Assembly: GCA_900074885.1 (NCBI GenBank)
Contig: FJUW01000054.1
Location: forward strand, 62,001 to 126,000
Reading direction: 5' to 3'
Origin: Rhynchosporium graminicola
Lineage: Eukaryota; Ascomycota; Leotiomycetes; Helotiales; Ploettnerulaceae
Length of the DNA: 64,000 nucleotides
Notes under the pieces: model-generated
What the model was told of the DNA's origin: nothing
Seen by the model: the letters and a program-made list of their open reading frames with translations, nothing else
Database searches by the model: none
Shown here: positions 12,320 to 25,913 of the stretch, piece by piece
Position numbering within the stretch: position 1 is the first letter of the stretch
Layout of the letters: each line of letters starts with the position of its first letter
Position numbers and translations under genes: made by a program

Positions 12320-15300
12320 TCCTTGAAAACTTTCGGTAGAATAGCAGATGTCATTTTTCGAGGAGGCAGTCACCTACGCGGCCGACCCTACGTGCAATTT
12401 CACGCCTTTCCACGAAGCCGAGCTCAGGTACAACGATACAATTATCAGCTTCGATACAACCAGCCAAAGCAAACTCCAAAACTCAACAGCGAGCCCTGCC
12501 TCGCACACCAACGACCAGAAACCCAGCTCTCGAATTATTTCCCTCACTGAAAGTCGCCGATCTTTTATTACATATCGCAGATATGTCGCCAGTCCTGAGA
12601 GCGTACTAGAGCGGTATGGCGACCGGCGAGTTTCTGGACCTTGGCGGCGGAACGCGCCGGAGATCGTAGAGTATTAATCTTTTGGGCTGTTCTGAATATG
12701 GTATTATTTGGTTGAGAGAGGATGGTGTTTTAGGAGAGGAGGTGTGGAAGACCGGGCTGGGTTTGTTGAGTGGTGGTGGGAGAGATGCAGTGCAGTGGAG
12801 CTGTTTGTGGTACACAGGAGAGATGGAGAAAGGAGCGTAGGATTGTGGACTAGGGTTCGGATCGAGCATGCGATTGGATAAGATTGTTTTTGACTGAGAA
12901 CAGCTGAAAGACAGGAAGGATTTCGCGTTCGACCATGTCTGGCTAAGTAGCGATAGAGTCTGCTACACGTAGGAGTACTCCAATGTTTCAACGATTTGCA
13001 GCCAGAATTGCCTCAAACAATCGAGTGCAAGTAGACGAAGATCTGCATGAAGCAAATTTTCCGAGGAAAGACTTCTCAGAAGTCTCTGATATAGAGAATC
13101 TCAAAATAGCAAATATCTAGGTACTCTGTTATCCAGGTCGGTTCGCGTGCCGTATGTTGCTTCGTCCAAACGCCCACAGTACATCTTAAATGATCAGAAT
13201 TGGATGATTTTATTGAATTGGAGACAGAATTTAAGTGTTCAATCAGATCCGATACGATCATATTGACCTAGAGCTTTGAGTCTTCACTTTTGTTTGACTT
13301 TTGTCTACTAACTAGCCTGGCAAATGAGCTCGCTAAGGCCCGTGAGATTGCGAGTGAGAAGTTGACTCATGTGATAGCCTTAAGCGATTTGATTGATTGC
13401 CGATAAGCACGCCTTCATAGTCCTGAAATCCCATTGTTCTAGTAGTCTAGGCTAGTAGTCTTGATATCTTGTTATTGCACCCTATCAGCCACCCAAGAAA
13501 CGATTGACCTGCTTAGTGGGCTGCTTCGCATTTGTTTGAAAACGATATGTATTGTAGGTCGAAATTTGTTGAGATGGTTCGTAATTTTAAGATTGAGAGT
13601 CGAACACGGGTCTTCAATATGTACGCATACATAGTCAACTTCATGTTCATATTATCTAATGACAAGTCCATTGAACATATGCCGCTCTAGTCGTGATTCG
13701 ATGTCAAATCTGATCCTAGCCTTACCCTTTTTGATACTATTAGCAGCTGCCAGCATCAAAAGGCCTTGAATAGGCGGAAGGCTAGTATTTTATCGAAGCA
13801 GAATTCTATGTCGAGATTTCTTGACGGATGCCCAAATACCTTCATATATAAATATATATACCTCACGTCCTACGAAGGTGCCAGTTTATGTGGAAACAAA
13901 CTATGGTGTGGTTCGATATCTTCTTCTCAAATGTTGAGTAGGAGTGGAGTGTATGTGGAGTTTGTAATGTTCGTATCGAAGAATTAACAAGCTAGCTCGT
14001 GATAGTAGGTTTCTGACAGTGACTTCTACAACCCTCTTCTTCCTAATCTCGGCTTCGAACGCCACGCTTTGCTGTTGCCGTCTAGCGGCTTTAGAGACGT
14101 TTCCTGGTTATTGTTTCTGAGCAGATAGTAGGTCATACCCAGGTTGATCTGTTACCTCCGATTGAGTAATCTTCGATCTTGACCAAGTGTATCTCCTCTT
14201 TACAAAGATTTTCTCCGATACAGATTAATACGAATCGGAGACTCCGATTGGTATATCGGAGATGAATTGGAATAATTATATTTATATCCATAGAAGTCTT
14301 CAAATTACTATCGTGCTATCGCTTCGGCTGTAATTTTTATACTTTTATATATAAGATATAATCAATTAAATATAATTAATTATTATGATTATTACCACCT
14401 AAACTTCTAGTTATATATATATAATTGTTATTATAAATAAAATCAATTATACTACGTGTAGCCGGCGCTGAGGCTAGGGTTACGCGACCTTCCCGTAAAA
14501 TAATAAATCGTCAAATTTTCGGAAAGATTCCGAAACAAAGGGTGAGATAGCTAGAATAGAGGAAATGATACCTAAATCATATATTTCTAATTGAAATTAT
14601 AAAGAAATAGATGTATATATATGATATTCAACTATTGTATTATAGTTTATATCAATTTCGAGCTTATCCTGATACTACTTCTAGGAAAATCGTTAAGTAT
14701 TCAAATCACGTGTATCCGATAGGCTAGCTGGAGTCTCCGATTCGAATCGCCCGAAATTCTTAGCTAGGAGGAGATAAATCGACCTCCTATTGGCCAAGTG
14801 CAGATATTGCTCAATCGAAGGTAACATATCAGTATTCATATCTGAAGCATATCCTAAATGGGAAATGCTTAGTCTTGTCCAGTGAGTGAAGTATCTCAGG
14901 CATTTTGCAGCTGTCTCAGATTACTGCTTGAGCATAATTCCTCATCTAACTCCAACACATGTTCCTTGCTGATGTTCTCGCTTCCAATGAATTTAGCGTG
15001 TTCGTCTGAGTCTTGACTAGCCCGTGCGAATAATTATAAGTAGTCACCATGTCATTTCTAGATAGGATGCTACTCTCCAGTGTCGCACTATCCATGTCCA
15101 AGGATTTCCAGCAGTTACAAGGCTTTTGCTTCGCGTGTGATACCTAATAATAAGCACCAATTTAAAACTAGACTTGATGAAACATCAAGAGGAGGTCAGG
15201 GTATAAGTAAATGCCAAGTCAATGATTTCTTGTATCTGGTGTGCTATTTTCGCGCGAACTGGAAGAAGCTCCATATTTACTATTATTCTTTCAGGTCGCA

Positions 15301-15818
15301 TATCCAAGTGGCAAAGAATAAAATTTTGGTGGTTGCGTATTTCTAAATGGTCGAGAGCCCCGTCAGCATTTCCTCTGGCATTGTTGAATAAATTGTGGCT
15401 TGCGTAAGAACGACTAGGGTGCTCCCTAGCTATCTCCTCGTCCACCCAACCCTATGTCTACTATATCTTTTTTTGTATGAACGAGCTTGAGTACTGAAGC
15501 AGATGGTTTCTCTTTTCGCAGATTTTGCTTGATGATTTGTATCAACTATCTCGAGAAATATTGGTGTTGAGGAGTGTAACTGATTCCGCCCCGCTACATC
15601 CGGCCTCCAACACTCGCAACGGCGCGCACGTTTCGCACGCGTCGATTTCCTGCTTAACCTGCCGTGGATCTATTGGGTTAACAATTAAAGAAACATCGCG
15701 ATACACTGGCTCGTAAAAGGCGATTGCTTAAGATAGGCTTAGAAAGAGAGATTCGGTGAAAGCCTCGGTATTTCTCGTGATTCATCATGTGCAGTCCACC
15801 CAGCCCGCTGTAACAACC
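12320..15818. other. Gene-poor, partly AT-rich stretch
   Basis: The frame at 12348-12677 (109 codons) has mildly protein-like content but no domain and no splice support. The rest is intergenic, becoming strongly AT-rich around 14280-14680, where an inverted-repeat element is called separately. Confidence 0.5.
14140..14840. mobile_element. AT-rich non-coding element with long imperfect inverted repeats (MITE or decayed DNA transposon)
   Basis: The left arm (about 14140-14260) matches the reverse complement of the right arm (about 14720-14840) over roughly 120 bp with gaps. The best blocks are the outer pair containing CTCAATCG(G/A)AGGTAACA and the inner pair containing GGAGTCTCCGATTCG, with a shared GAGGAGATA between. 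The core is very AT-rich and non-coding. I could not identify a clean target-site duplication, so the ends are approximate. Confidence 0.55.
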
Positions 15819-18509
15819 ATGGCGGCAGGCTCTCCAGAGTATTTATCAAACAGCGGCTTAGGAAGGGGATCTCCGACAAAGGAGGATGCCGCCACTCTCG
15901 AGAAATCGGACACGATCCTTACGTTCGGCAAATTCAAGTTGAGAGGAAAGAACGATGAGTTGCCGCAAGATTGGTGGTTTGCCAGCACAGCAATTCCACT
16001 TCTGGCAGCGACTATAGGACCTCTTGCTAACGTTCTTTCAATTGCTGCTCTGGTTTCAAAGTGGAGGGTGCAACTGCCAAATAATGGACGACTACCGGAA
16101 GGGCTTGATGTCTTGGGTACTGATATCGCAGATCCTAAATGGTAGGTCATTGTCCCGTGGTGTTGATCGGCTTAGAACTCATGGATGAACGTATAGGGCA
16201 ATCATTTTGAATGCAATTTCACTTGGCTGTGGCTTCTTTGGTAACTTTTGTCTACTTCTGAATTTTACCCAGAGGATTAGGTATATTGTTGCCTTACCTG
16301 CCACTATAATTTCGTGGTATGTTGCCACTGGTATTGTGAGTTTCTTGTCATCTACAGAAGCAATAACTGATACGTGATGTAGCTCATCGCAATCACGGCT
16401 GCGATGAATCAATATGTCCCTCCTATCAGGCCTGGAGAAACTTACTCGCAAGGGTTCTGGCATGCTATCATCGCGGCAGTGCTATACCTGATCGGATCCA
16501 TGATCTTGTTGGTGAACATGCTTGGTTATTTCCTCGGCCACTATCCGCAGCATTTTGATCTAGACGATGATCAACGGACCCTCATTCTCCAGACGATGAT
16601 GTTCTTCTTCTGGCTAGCTGGTGGCGCTGCTGTGTTTGCCAAAGCCTGCGGGTTTTCATACGCGGACGCACTTTATTTCTGCCAAGTCACCGTTCTCACT
16701 GTGGGCTTTGGCGATGTTGTAGCTAACAACACTGTTGGCCGTGGTCTAATGTTTCCTTACTCTCTCATTGGAATCATCTTTCTTGGTCTTATGATCAATA
16801 GCATAAGGAAATTCGCCTCTGGCATATCCAAAGATAATGTCATCAAAAGGCACACGCTCAATGAGCGAGCACGAACCTTCAGTCGAACCGTTACGAGTGA
16901 GAAGGAATTACGGGATAGATTAGGTCTTCCACCAAAGCAGGAGAGTGACGAGTTCCAACGTCAAACCCGATCATCTCTGGGTCTTAAGCCGATCCGAGGG
17001 ACATCACTTGATCAGTATGGCCATTTTGACGTCAGTGGCCGAAATATCACCTTCAAAGAACACAAAACTAAACCCACAGGTCAAGGAGGGGGTCGTGGTG
17101 GCGCCGGAAGAAAACATAAAGCCAAACCCCCATTGAGCCGTGATGCGAAAATGCAGAAAAGAGCAGCTGGCAAGCTGCCACACGTCAAGCTAGCAAGTCG
17201 CCGGGAGAAGTTGATCATGCTGAAAGAGGAGAAAGATAGGTTCGATGCCATGCGGAATATTCAAGCCCATACTAAAAGATTCAAACAATATTACGCTCTC
17301 GGTTGGAGTGTTTTCGCCTTTGGCATTTTGTGGTGTATAGGTGCACTTGGCTTTATGTATGCAGAGAGACGGATCCAGAATTTGTCGTACTTTGACGCAT
17401 TGTATTTCTGCTATGTCTCGCTTCTCACTATTGGATATGGGGATTTCAGTCCGCGTTCTAATGCCGGCAAGCCATTTTTCATCGTCTGGTCACTTGTTGC
17501 CGTTCCTACAATGACGATCCTAGTCTCCGATATGGGGAACACAGTCGTCTCTGCCATTAACCGAGGGACATTCACTCTAGCTGACTGGACCGTAATGCCT
17601 AAAGAAGGCGTCTGGCATGACTTCGTGCTCAAACATCCCAGACTAGAAAACTGGCTCGAACAACGCGCCGAAAAGCTCGAGGAGAAGAAACGTATCGAGG
17701 AAGGCTTCACGGTCCAAAATCCAGATGACGATGAAGCACAGACTGGGAATGTTGAAGAAGATATCGTCAAGCTCCCTACGCTGGAAAAGCTTGCTGAGGA
17801 ATCTCCAGCTGTGACAGAACATGATCTAGCGAGGAAACTGGCTATTGCTATCAAGCGAACGGCCAATGATTTGAGGTCTGAGACGCCGAAGAAATATTCT
17901 TACGAGGAATGGGTGGAGTTTACGAGGTTAATGAAGTTTAGTAACACGAAGAAGACGGAGGACATTCGTGAAGAGGATGAGGAGGATTTGGTCGAGTGGG
18001 ATTGGATTGGTGAGGATAGTCCGATGCTGGCTGATGTGAGTGAGAGCGAGTGGATCTTAGATCGGCTTTGTGAGAGTCTGAATCGGTATACGAGGAAACA
18101 GGCGAGAGATGTAAGTATTGAGAATTTTCTTCCCACTCCATACATTTCTTCTCGCCACATTCTTTTCAGAAACCCCAATACTTTTGGGGGATGTACTCTG
18201 ACTTTCAACCCATAGATGACGCGCCACATGCTCGAGCACGACCAAGCCTTCACCATCCACTCTCCCGAACAACTCCAACTCAGCAAGATATCAAGTCGTA
18301 AACGTCAAGCTCTACACCATGATCACCATGACGATACTTATTCAGCTCATCCTCAATCTAGGAATCCCAGGTTCCGTCAGCATGCGCACGAAGGAGGGTT
18401 GAAGACGCCAGTCTTGAGTCGTGGATCGAGTGGGAATGAGGTCATGAGGGTTCGCCCCGAGATACATCTTGATGGGGATGAAGTTGAGAACGGGGGGAGA
18501 AGGAAGTAG
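15819..18509 (+). CDS. tok1: TOK-type two-pore-domain outward-rectifying K+ channel
   Basis: Four exons: 15819-16141, 16197-16335, 16383-18110 and 18216-18509. All are joined in phase and give 827 aa. The protein has the eight-helix, two-pore layout known only from fungal TOK channels. Early helices lie at about residues 50-80, 108-130, 138-162 and 180-205. Pore loop 1 carries the filter TVGFGD (260-265) and pore loop 2 carries TIGYGD (503-508). Helices follow each pore, and a long charged cytoplasmic linker (about 300-450) and a charged C-terminal tail flank them. The family moves K+ out across the plasma membrane and helps set membrane potential. It is longer than yeast Tok1 because of the inter-pore linker and tail. 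The start is the ATG in context ACCATGG. The last intron (105 bp) is open in frame, so a reader of ORFs alone would stop at 18215. Confidence 0.93.
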
Positions 18510-19123
18510 TCGTGGGAGTAGAATTACTGCTGTGGCTAGTGGAAATGGAGGGAAGAGGGAGAATGAGTGACGGAAAGAGAAGTTCGAAGCTGAGTAAGAG
18601 AGGAAGACGATTTGTTTGGAATAGGGCTAGGAGTTTTGGCGTGGTGGCTGGCATTATCTAGTCCTGAGAAAGGAGACAAATAGGCGCTACGGATGGGCGC
18701 CAGGATAGGGTTGCATTGACTGGGCAAGACGGGGAAGCACATACAGCTCGGGAGTATAGGTTTCTTGTAAGATTTCAAGATGTATGTAAGTATTGGGTTG
18801 TACCTTATCTCTGTATGATTTCACCCGTTACATTGTGGTGCATGGATTTTTGTATTAGCGGAAATTGACATGCTTTTGTACAAATCTTTGATCTGCAACG
18901 ACGCAAAGTGAAGCTTGCTCTGGAGCTGATTTTACTGGTCACTCGATGATGAAACATATACAAGCATCACTAAAGAAAAGCTCGTGTTGCTCCAGTGTGA
19001 TCAAATATTGCAATCGCCTGGGAATCTTGGGCTACAAACTGTACAATACCAGAACCAGAATACTCGAATACCGCAATCGCTAGATAACGCCGTCGCCAAA
19101 ATGCCAAAGAAGCGATTTATAGA
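18510..19123. other. Intergenic 3' region between convergent genes
   Basis: The tok1 and krr1 genes converge here. Short frames on both strands are low-complexity and unsupported. I see no RNA gene. Confidence 0.6.
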
Positions 19124-20223
<1,100 letters not shown>

Positions 20224-21793
20224 GTTGGAGTTTGTGGTGGGGTTGTGGAAGCTTGGAGCTTGCTTCAAAAAAGTTTCGAGAACGAAGAAATCAAGAGCGT
20301 AATTCGGCGTCGGTTGCCGTAGAATCTCAGGTCGCTTAGTCTGTATTTGGACTAGCCTCAAAAACCGGCCCTACACTTCTTCCGATATCCAGCACGTGAT
20401 TTCCCCCTATTCTGCCATTGTTTACTTAACCGAACGCCAATGTGACAAGCAAGGTCTTGGACCTCATGAATACCGTTTTTCCCAATTCACTGACCAAGTT
20501 CCATAGCCAAAGGAGCTGATTTTTATTCCTTGATGATACCAGGCGGTCACTCGCTTCGTGGGATCATCAATACTGAGGATGCTGGTATGTCATGCACGAT
20601 CGCGCTCCTTGAATGCTTCTCTTCTTGTTGTCCAGCAATCCATGGCGTGCCTAAGGTATCATCGTTACAATCTTACGAGTTATCGAGTATCTCAGGGGTA
20701 AGACATTCCACAAGCCACACTGGTCGCGACGTGGCTTTCAATTTTCTTGCGCAACCTCAGCCCTGGCGGCTTGGTTGTTTATCAGAACAATCAGCGACTG
20801 CCGATTCGATGGATGAGTGATTCGCTCCACGTTTCCCCTGTCCTTGTCAGATCCCATGCCATCCCATCTTTTCATCCCTAGGGCGGATCATCAAATTCGG
20901 ATCCGCGTCTCCTATCATTATGACATCGAGCTGACGAATTATGAATTGGTACGCCTTCATAGACTGATTGATTCATTGTTCAATATTCTCACCCTGACAG
21001 CGGGAATCAATTGCTCCCGTTGTTTTCGAATCATAGATAACCAGGCTTGGATGGCAAGCAATCGCGTGGACATCGATGCAGGCAGGCAGGCAATCTTTGA
21101 GAAACGGATTTTAGATGAAGCCATACAAAACATGATTTCAACCACAGCACCATTATCAATGCACAATTGCCCCGAACTTGTGATTACACTCGTCCTTACT
21201 GCATTCTTCATGCAGAGCTATCTTGCGTGAGCATTCCATTGGGCATCCGAGGAGATAATTGTGCATTTCAAGCAGGGTGGGTGCTCTTTATAGATCTGCA
21301 ATCCATAAACTTATCGCACATAGCGCGAGGATAAGGGGCGGCCCCATATCCCAAGCTTGATCAGGGAGCAAGCAATAAACCACAACTTCTTCACTTTCCA
21401 CCCTTTCTTCATTGATGACATTGTAATATTCATCCACCACACTCGCTGCCTTCTTGTATACCTTCCACATCTTTTCGATTTCCCATCAAGTCACTCGTTT
21501 GATCACATCAGAAAAGTCTCCTTCTTCTTGGCCCCTCGAATAATACTTCCTTCACCCTTCCCTGGCCTTTTTACGATTAACAGAACGAATCCAACTCATC
21601 ACGGCAGATTTTCAGAAAACCTAATTCACGACACCACTTACGGTCACGAATCACCATATAACCTCGCGTCATTACGGACGCGATCTAATAGCACCCCCTT
21701 CCAACCGCAACCACGGCTTCCACACTCGCTACCTACAGGGCCTCGCCCGTTGTCTATCCATCTTCAAGAGATCCGGTCCGCGACCTGCCTCCA
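20224..21793. other. Intergenic region and probable areB leader
   Basis: No supported gene. The frame at 20817-21230 (137 codons) shows no domain and I treat it as chance. From about 21360 the plus strand becomes pyrimidine-rich, as expected for promoter and 5' leader of the areB locus. Confidence 0.5.
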
Positions 21794-21799
21794 ATGAGA

Positions 21800-22218
21800 A
21801 TGGACCATTCAACAGATGACGGACGTTACTCAATGCATTTTCCAGATCCTATCTCTCGACCATCCTCGACATCAACCGTCAACTCCGCCCTCCACCATAG
21901 CGCTTCTTTACCTCAGCTTCCTGGCTTATCAGCCCTTGCATCTCTTGCAACTTCAAATGTTCCGCAAATGAGGTACGTGTGGAGCTATTTGGGTCCAAGA
22001 TATGTTTGGAATGTCGATATCAGTGTCAATACCGGGCAGTAACAGGAAGGTGAACACCTCGAACACGGAGACAATGGAGAACATCCAAGCTGGCTGAGGG
22101 ACTTTCAGGTGTATCTTCTTCGACGGAACTAGTCAAGAAGCCACCAATGGTCGGAAGCCCGATGGAGATCTACGGATCTGCAAGACATCATTGCTCGAGC
22201 TTCGGGACGGGGTCACAA
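21800..22218 (+). other. Candidate upstream alternative exons of areB (long N-terminal isoform)
   Basis: 21800-21972 encodes MDHSTDDGRYSMHFPDPIS and then a Ser/Pro-rich stretch with SLPQLPGLSALASLATSN. It ends at a good donor (AG|GTACGT). A second coding-like segment (about 22071-22218) reads KLAEGLSGVSSSTELVKK, PPMVGSPMEIYGSAR in a phase compatible with acceptors at 22070 or 22079. AreB-type genes in other fungi are reported to make several isoforms differing at the N terminus. I could not complete the splice path from here into the zinc-finger exon, so this is a candidate only. Confidence 0.4.
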
Positions 22219-22932
22219 TAACGATGCACCTTTGTGTATCTGGAATGGCAATACGGCCTGTTCTTGGAACTCCCTTCATGCAATGTCAAATTTCATCCCC
22301 CAGATTTGTTGTGTTTGGTATCCTGGAATATTTGCAAAGATGGATGATGTTGGGCAGCAATAAGCTAATATGCAAGCAGGGCGTTCAACGTAGGACCAAC
22401 CAGCCTGAGCTATTGCTCTCCATCGGCCACTTCGGGTGGTGGGCAGAGCAGTTCACAGGTACGTGTCGGCTTTGTTCTTCTTCTATCATCCGAAATTCAG
22501 TCTTCTCCTTCTTCTGCTACACCTCACCTATCACTACTTTCTACTGTGTGGAGAAGATTACCTGCAAAGACAACTATAATTGCCAATTACGGTTCCCGTC
22601 CCGTCCCTCCTCTTCTTCCTCTCCTTGTACCTTCCTTCTTCCCATCCCATCCCCTCTCACCTTCCGTTCCAATATCCTTTGTCAATTAAGATTATTCTAT
22701 TGCATTGCATTGCATTGCATTGCCCCTATCTGTCTATCTGGCAAGGGCGACAGGGGTCTGGCGCATTCTGTAGTCTGATTGGCTCAGACTTCCCGCAAGG
22801 CTTCAAGCCTTCGCTTTTTTCATCCACCCCATTTCTCGCACGATAAGCCCGTATCGCATATCGTATCTCCCTATCCTCGATAACAAAACTCCCGAACATC
22901 AACATTCCCACCCACGACTTCGCTCCGCTCCG

Positions 22933-23878
22933 ATGGCTTCACTTATGGGCATGGGAACTAACGAGATCTCACAGCCACCTATTTGCGGAAACTGCGGCAC
23001 CTCGACAACTCCTCTATGGAGACGCGATGAAGTTGGCTCAGTACTGTGCAATGCCTGTGGCCTGTTCCTCAAATTGCATGGACGGCCTCGGCCGATAAGC
23101 CTCAAGACAGATGTTATTAAGAGTCGCAACCGCGTGAAAAGTTCTGGAGCGGCGCAAGGTGTTAAGAAGAAAGTATGCAGTCAATCCTGGGTCTCGATCC
23201 TTGGCAGCAAACGATGTTAACGTAGTGTCGCAGAACCCTTTCGACCCAAATGGCCTCGAACAGGTGCGATCGCAAGCCGGGACACCGCCATTAGGGTCCA
23301 TGGGACATCGTCGAACATCTCAAAAATCAAACGGCCCCTCAGATGGTTCGCGCTCTCCTATTTCGAGAACGGGCACGCCCTCGATGTATACGAACCACCA
23401 CCTGCCACAATTCAATGGCCAACTCGACGAACACTACAATCACGGCTCACCATCTCTCCCACCCATGCATCTTCGCCAACCATCGCCTGGACGCTCCACA
23501 TCTCCATTGAATGGTAACAATGGGCTTGAAGTCCCCCAAACATACGAGCAGCTTATCGCATCAAACTCGTCGCTAAAGACTCGCGTCAGCGAGCTTGAGG
23601 TTATCAATGAACTTTTCCGTGGGAGGGTCGCCCAGCTCGAGCAGGACGAGAACAATGCGAGAAGGGGAGAAGAGATGCGCCATAAATCGGAACAAGACCT
23701 CATGAGACGGCTCGAAGAGTCGCAGCGCAGGGAAAATCAGTTGAAACACCGTCTTGACGATGTTGAGCAACAGCTTATCGAAGCCAATGACGGTGCCCCG
23801 CGCGCAAAGAAGATGCGCGTTGCAGATATGGTTGGAGATCACAATAGCGAATCCTCAACACCACAATCAATCACATAA
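22933..23878 (+). CDS. areB: AreB/ASD-4 type GATA transcription factor (short isoform)
   Basis: Exons 22933-23172 and 23234-23878 join in phase to give 294 aa. An N-terminal GATA zinc finger (about residues 18-42, CX2CX17CX2[17 protein letters not shown]...[17 protein letters not shown]) is followed by the basic tail [14 protein letters not shown]. The middle is Ser/Pro-rich. The C terminus (about 190-270) is a leucine-zipper coiled coil of heptad type ([19 protein letters not shown]...). One GATA finger at the N terminus plus a C-terminal zipper is the layout of AreB, NreB and ASD-4, which repress or modulate nitrogen catabolism genes with AreA. The ATG at 22933 may be an internal promoter start; a longer form may begin at about 21800. 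A 3' untranslated stretch with no gene follows to 24818. Confidence 0.88.
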
Positions 23879-24818
23879 GCTTCTACTATCCTTCAGACAA
23901 AGGGATCTCATTTTTGGGCGGCGGCGGCAGCTTCTCTCTTCTTGCTTCTACGTCGATGATACCACCAATAACGATATTTTCTTTGCCCACCTCGCGTTAC
24001 ATGGCCGAGGATCTAATGGATATTCAAAATCCAGCAGTGTACCACCAACAAACTTACATCACCTGAAGCCAGTTGCATGTTTTTCCATATCATAAAAAAT
24101 TCCGACAGATGTCGTTAATGGCGGTCTAATTCACCCATCTTGCTCTTTCAATGGCTCAATCTGAAGGGAGACTGACCGCAGACTTGAGGTATTTGACCTC
24201 GGGAGGACTGCGGACATGAAATTCGGGTTGGGAAGGGGATTGAATGGGAGTTGGGGAAGTGTTGGGAAGAGGGAAAGTAATGGCAAGAAATGCTTTCCTA
24301 AAATGTGCTGTTTGCATTTGCAAACAATTCTGGCACGGCACGAAAATAAAAGTTACATGATCGCATGACTCTCTACCTTATAACCATCTTTTTGGTCTGT
24401 ATCATTGACGCGAAAAGATTTCCAAGTAACCATCTGGCATCCTTGTTCGTGTTCTAGATCTGCTAACGAGTGATATCTTTCAATACTCATCTCCGCATAT
24501 CTCCACATGATGCGATTAAAAATTCTTATCTTTGCGCCCTCTACCCCACTTTCACTACAACGGCATCAACCTTATTTATCTCTATCGTCCTGCTTCTGTT
24601 ATCTATCTGATCTGAATCCCTGCACACCCGAGAGAAAGTTCGTGAATCGTCACATGGGGATTCAATGGTACTCTTTACTAAGGCTATTGCTTCAGTGGTT
24701 AGGCCAGAGGAAGTCTCACTTGCATCTTAGGCGGGCCACTCCTTTCTCACACAGCATCCATGTGCATTCCTTGAAAAATCTTGGACCAGTTACACAGGAA
24801 CACAAACGACCATAAAAA
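23879..24818. other. Intergenic, probable areB 3' UTR
   Basis: No supported coding sequence on either strand; only short low-complexity frames. Confidence 0.55.
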
Positions 24819-25435
24819 TTATGCAACCCGTGTAATTGGCAAAATGATCAAGCTGGGATAATCCCCACCACAATGCACAATATGTCATCCTCTGTTCAAC
24901 TCTCCCTCTGGTCTTGGATCTGAGAAGCTTTTAAAGTCCGCAATACCTGGATATTGACCTTTGACCCGTGCGAGCCTGAGCGCTGTTGAGAGGACTGAAT
25001 CGTGATGGCATGATGGAATTTTTCGCGAACACTGATATTCTCTCCAGCATCGAAATCGACTCCCATATCTCGAATACCAAGGTTCAATGTAATGACAGTG
25101 CCTGGCTCGACCTTATCTTGCTTTGTATGAGGATTGAACTGGAATTGGGGATAGATGCTTCGCGAGGAGTCGACAGCTTGGTTAGAGGCACTTAAGATAC
25201 CATTCGATCCCGGATACAGATTCAGACTCATCTGGAATTTTTCTGCAATGTCGTCAATGGACTTAGTAGATTTAGCGGCTAAGGGAAACTTCAAGTGTAC
25301 CCAGATCTTCTCTTTCTTGTCCTTCTTGCGCAGGATAACGAAGACGGTGAAGACGTTGCCGTCGAGAGGCGGTACATAGGGAATCGTCTTTGGAGGCCAA
25401 TGAGTCGGGCTGTCGCTCCGAAGGTGTGCTTGCAT
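24819..25435 (-). pseudogene. C-terminal remnant of a CocE/NonD (X-Pro dipeptidyl-peptidase-like) hydrolase
   Basis: The frame from 25435 reads like the jelly-roll C-terminal domain of the CocE/NonD family. It has a DVFVxLRK-like strand (NVFTVFVILRKKDKKEK), a region matching the usual GxLRxSHRxLD segment (SNGILSASNQAVDSSRSIYP), then HTKQDKVEPGTVITLNL and MGVDFDAGENISVR. After about 25040 the frame loses the family pattern. A different frame close to the end gives HIVHCGGDYPSLIILPI and a stop at 24819-24821, which is the family's typical C-terminal end (HIIHxGGxYxSxLxxP). A TGA interrupts that frame just before HIVHCGG. The alpha/beta-hydrolase catalytic half is absent upstream. I infer a truncated, frameshifted pseudogene. 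Confidence 0.7.
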
Positions 25436-25913
25436 TTTGCATATGAGGTATGCCCTCCTGAATCGTAAGCAGTGGTTATTTTTGAGGTCAGCTTCCCAAA
25501 TACGTACCAGCGGACCTTGGATGCCAGTCGTTCTCCGTACCTAGCTACGTATCGTTATGAAGTAGCTCTGATACACTACGGGTGGATCTCATTGTGTGTA
25601 TACTGCCCACGTCTGAACCTCACATGTATGCTGGGCATTTGATCTTTATCATGTCGACCTACTTAGCTTCCTAGAAAGAATTCAAGATCGGCGACCTCCG
25701 GTCCATCTCACCGAAGTCGTCTGAGCCTGAATGGGATGGTCCACGAGCCATTTCTTCGGGGATCAAGTCGGAGTTTCTTATTAACAACCAAACGTTCCAC
25801 GGCAGAACTGCTCTCCGTAGATGTCCTGATTTTTTTCCAAGGTACGATAGTTTTTAAGCGACAGTGGCTGTTGAGCAATGATTGACCATGAGATATAGCC
25901 GACGTTGACTTAC

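Noticed and set aside
20817..21230. 137-codon plus-strand frame
   Set aside because: No recognisable motif and no support; lies in the region upstream of areB.
22191..22778. 195-codon plus-strand frame within the areB upstream region
   Set aside because: No ATG at its head and low-complexity pyrimidine-rich composition in the second half; it overlaps the candidate upstream exons in another frame.
21800..23878. A single uninterrupted long areB model from 21800
   Set aside because: I could not find a phase-consistent path from the upstream exons into the zinc-finger exon, so only the short form is called as a gene.
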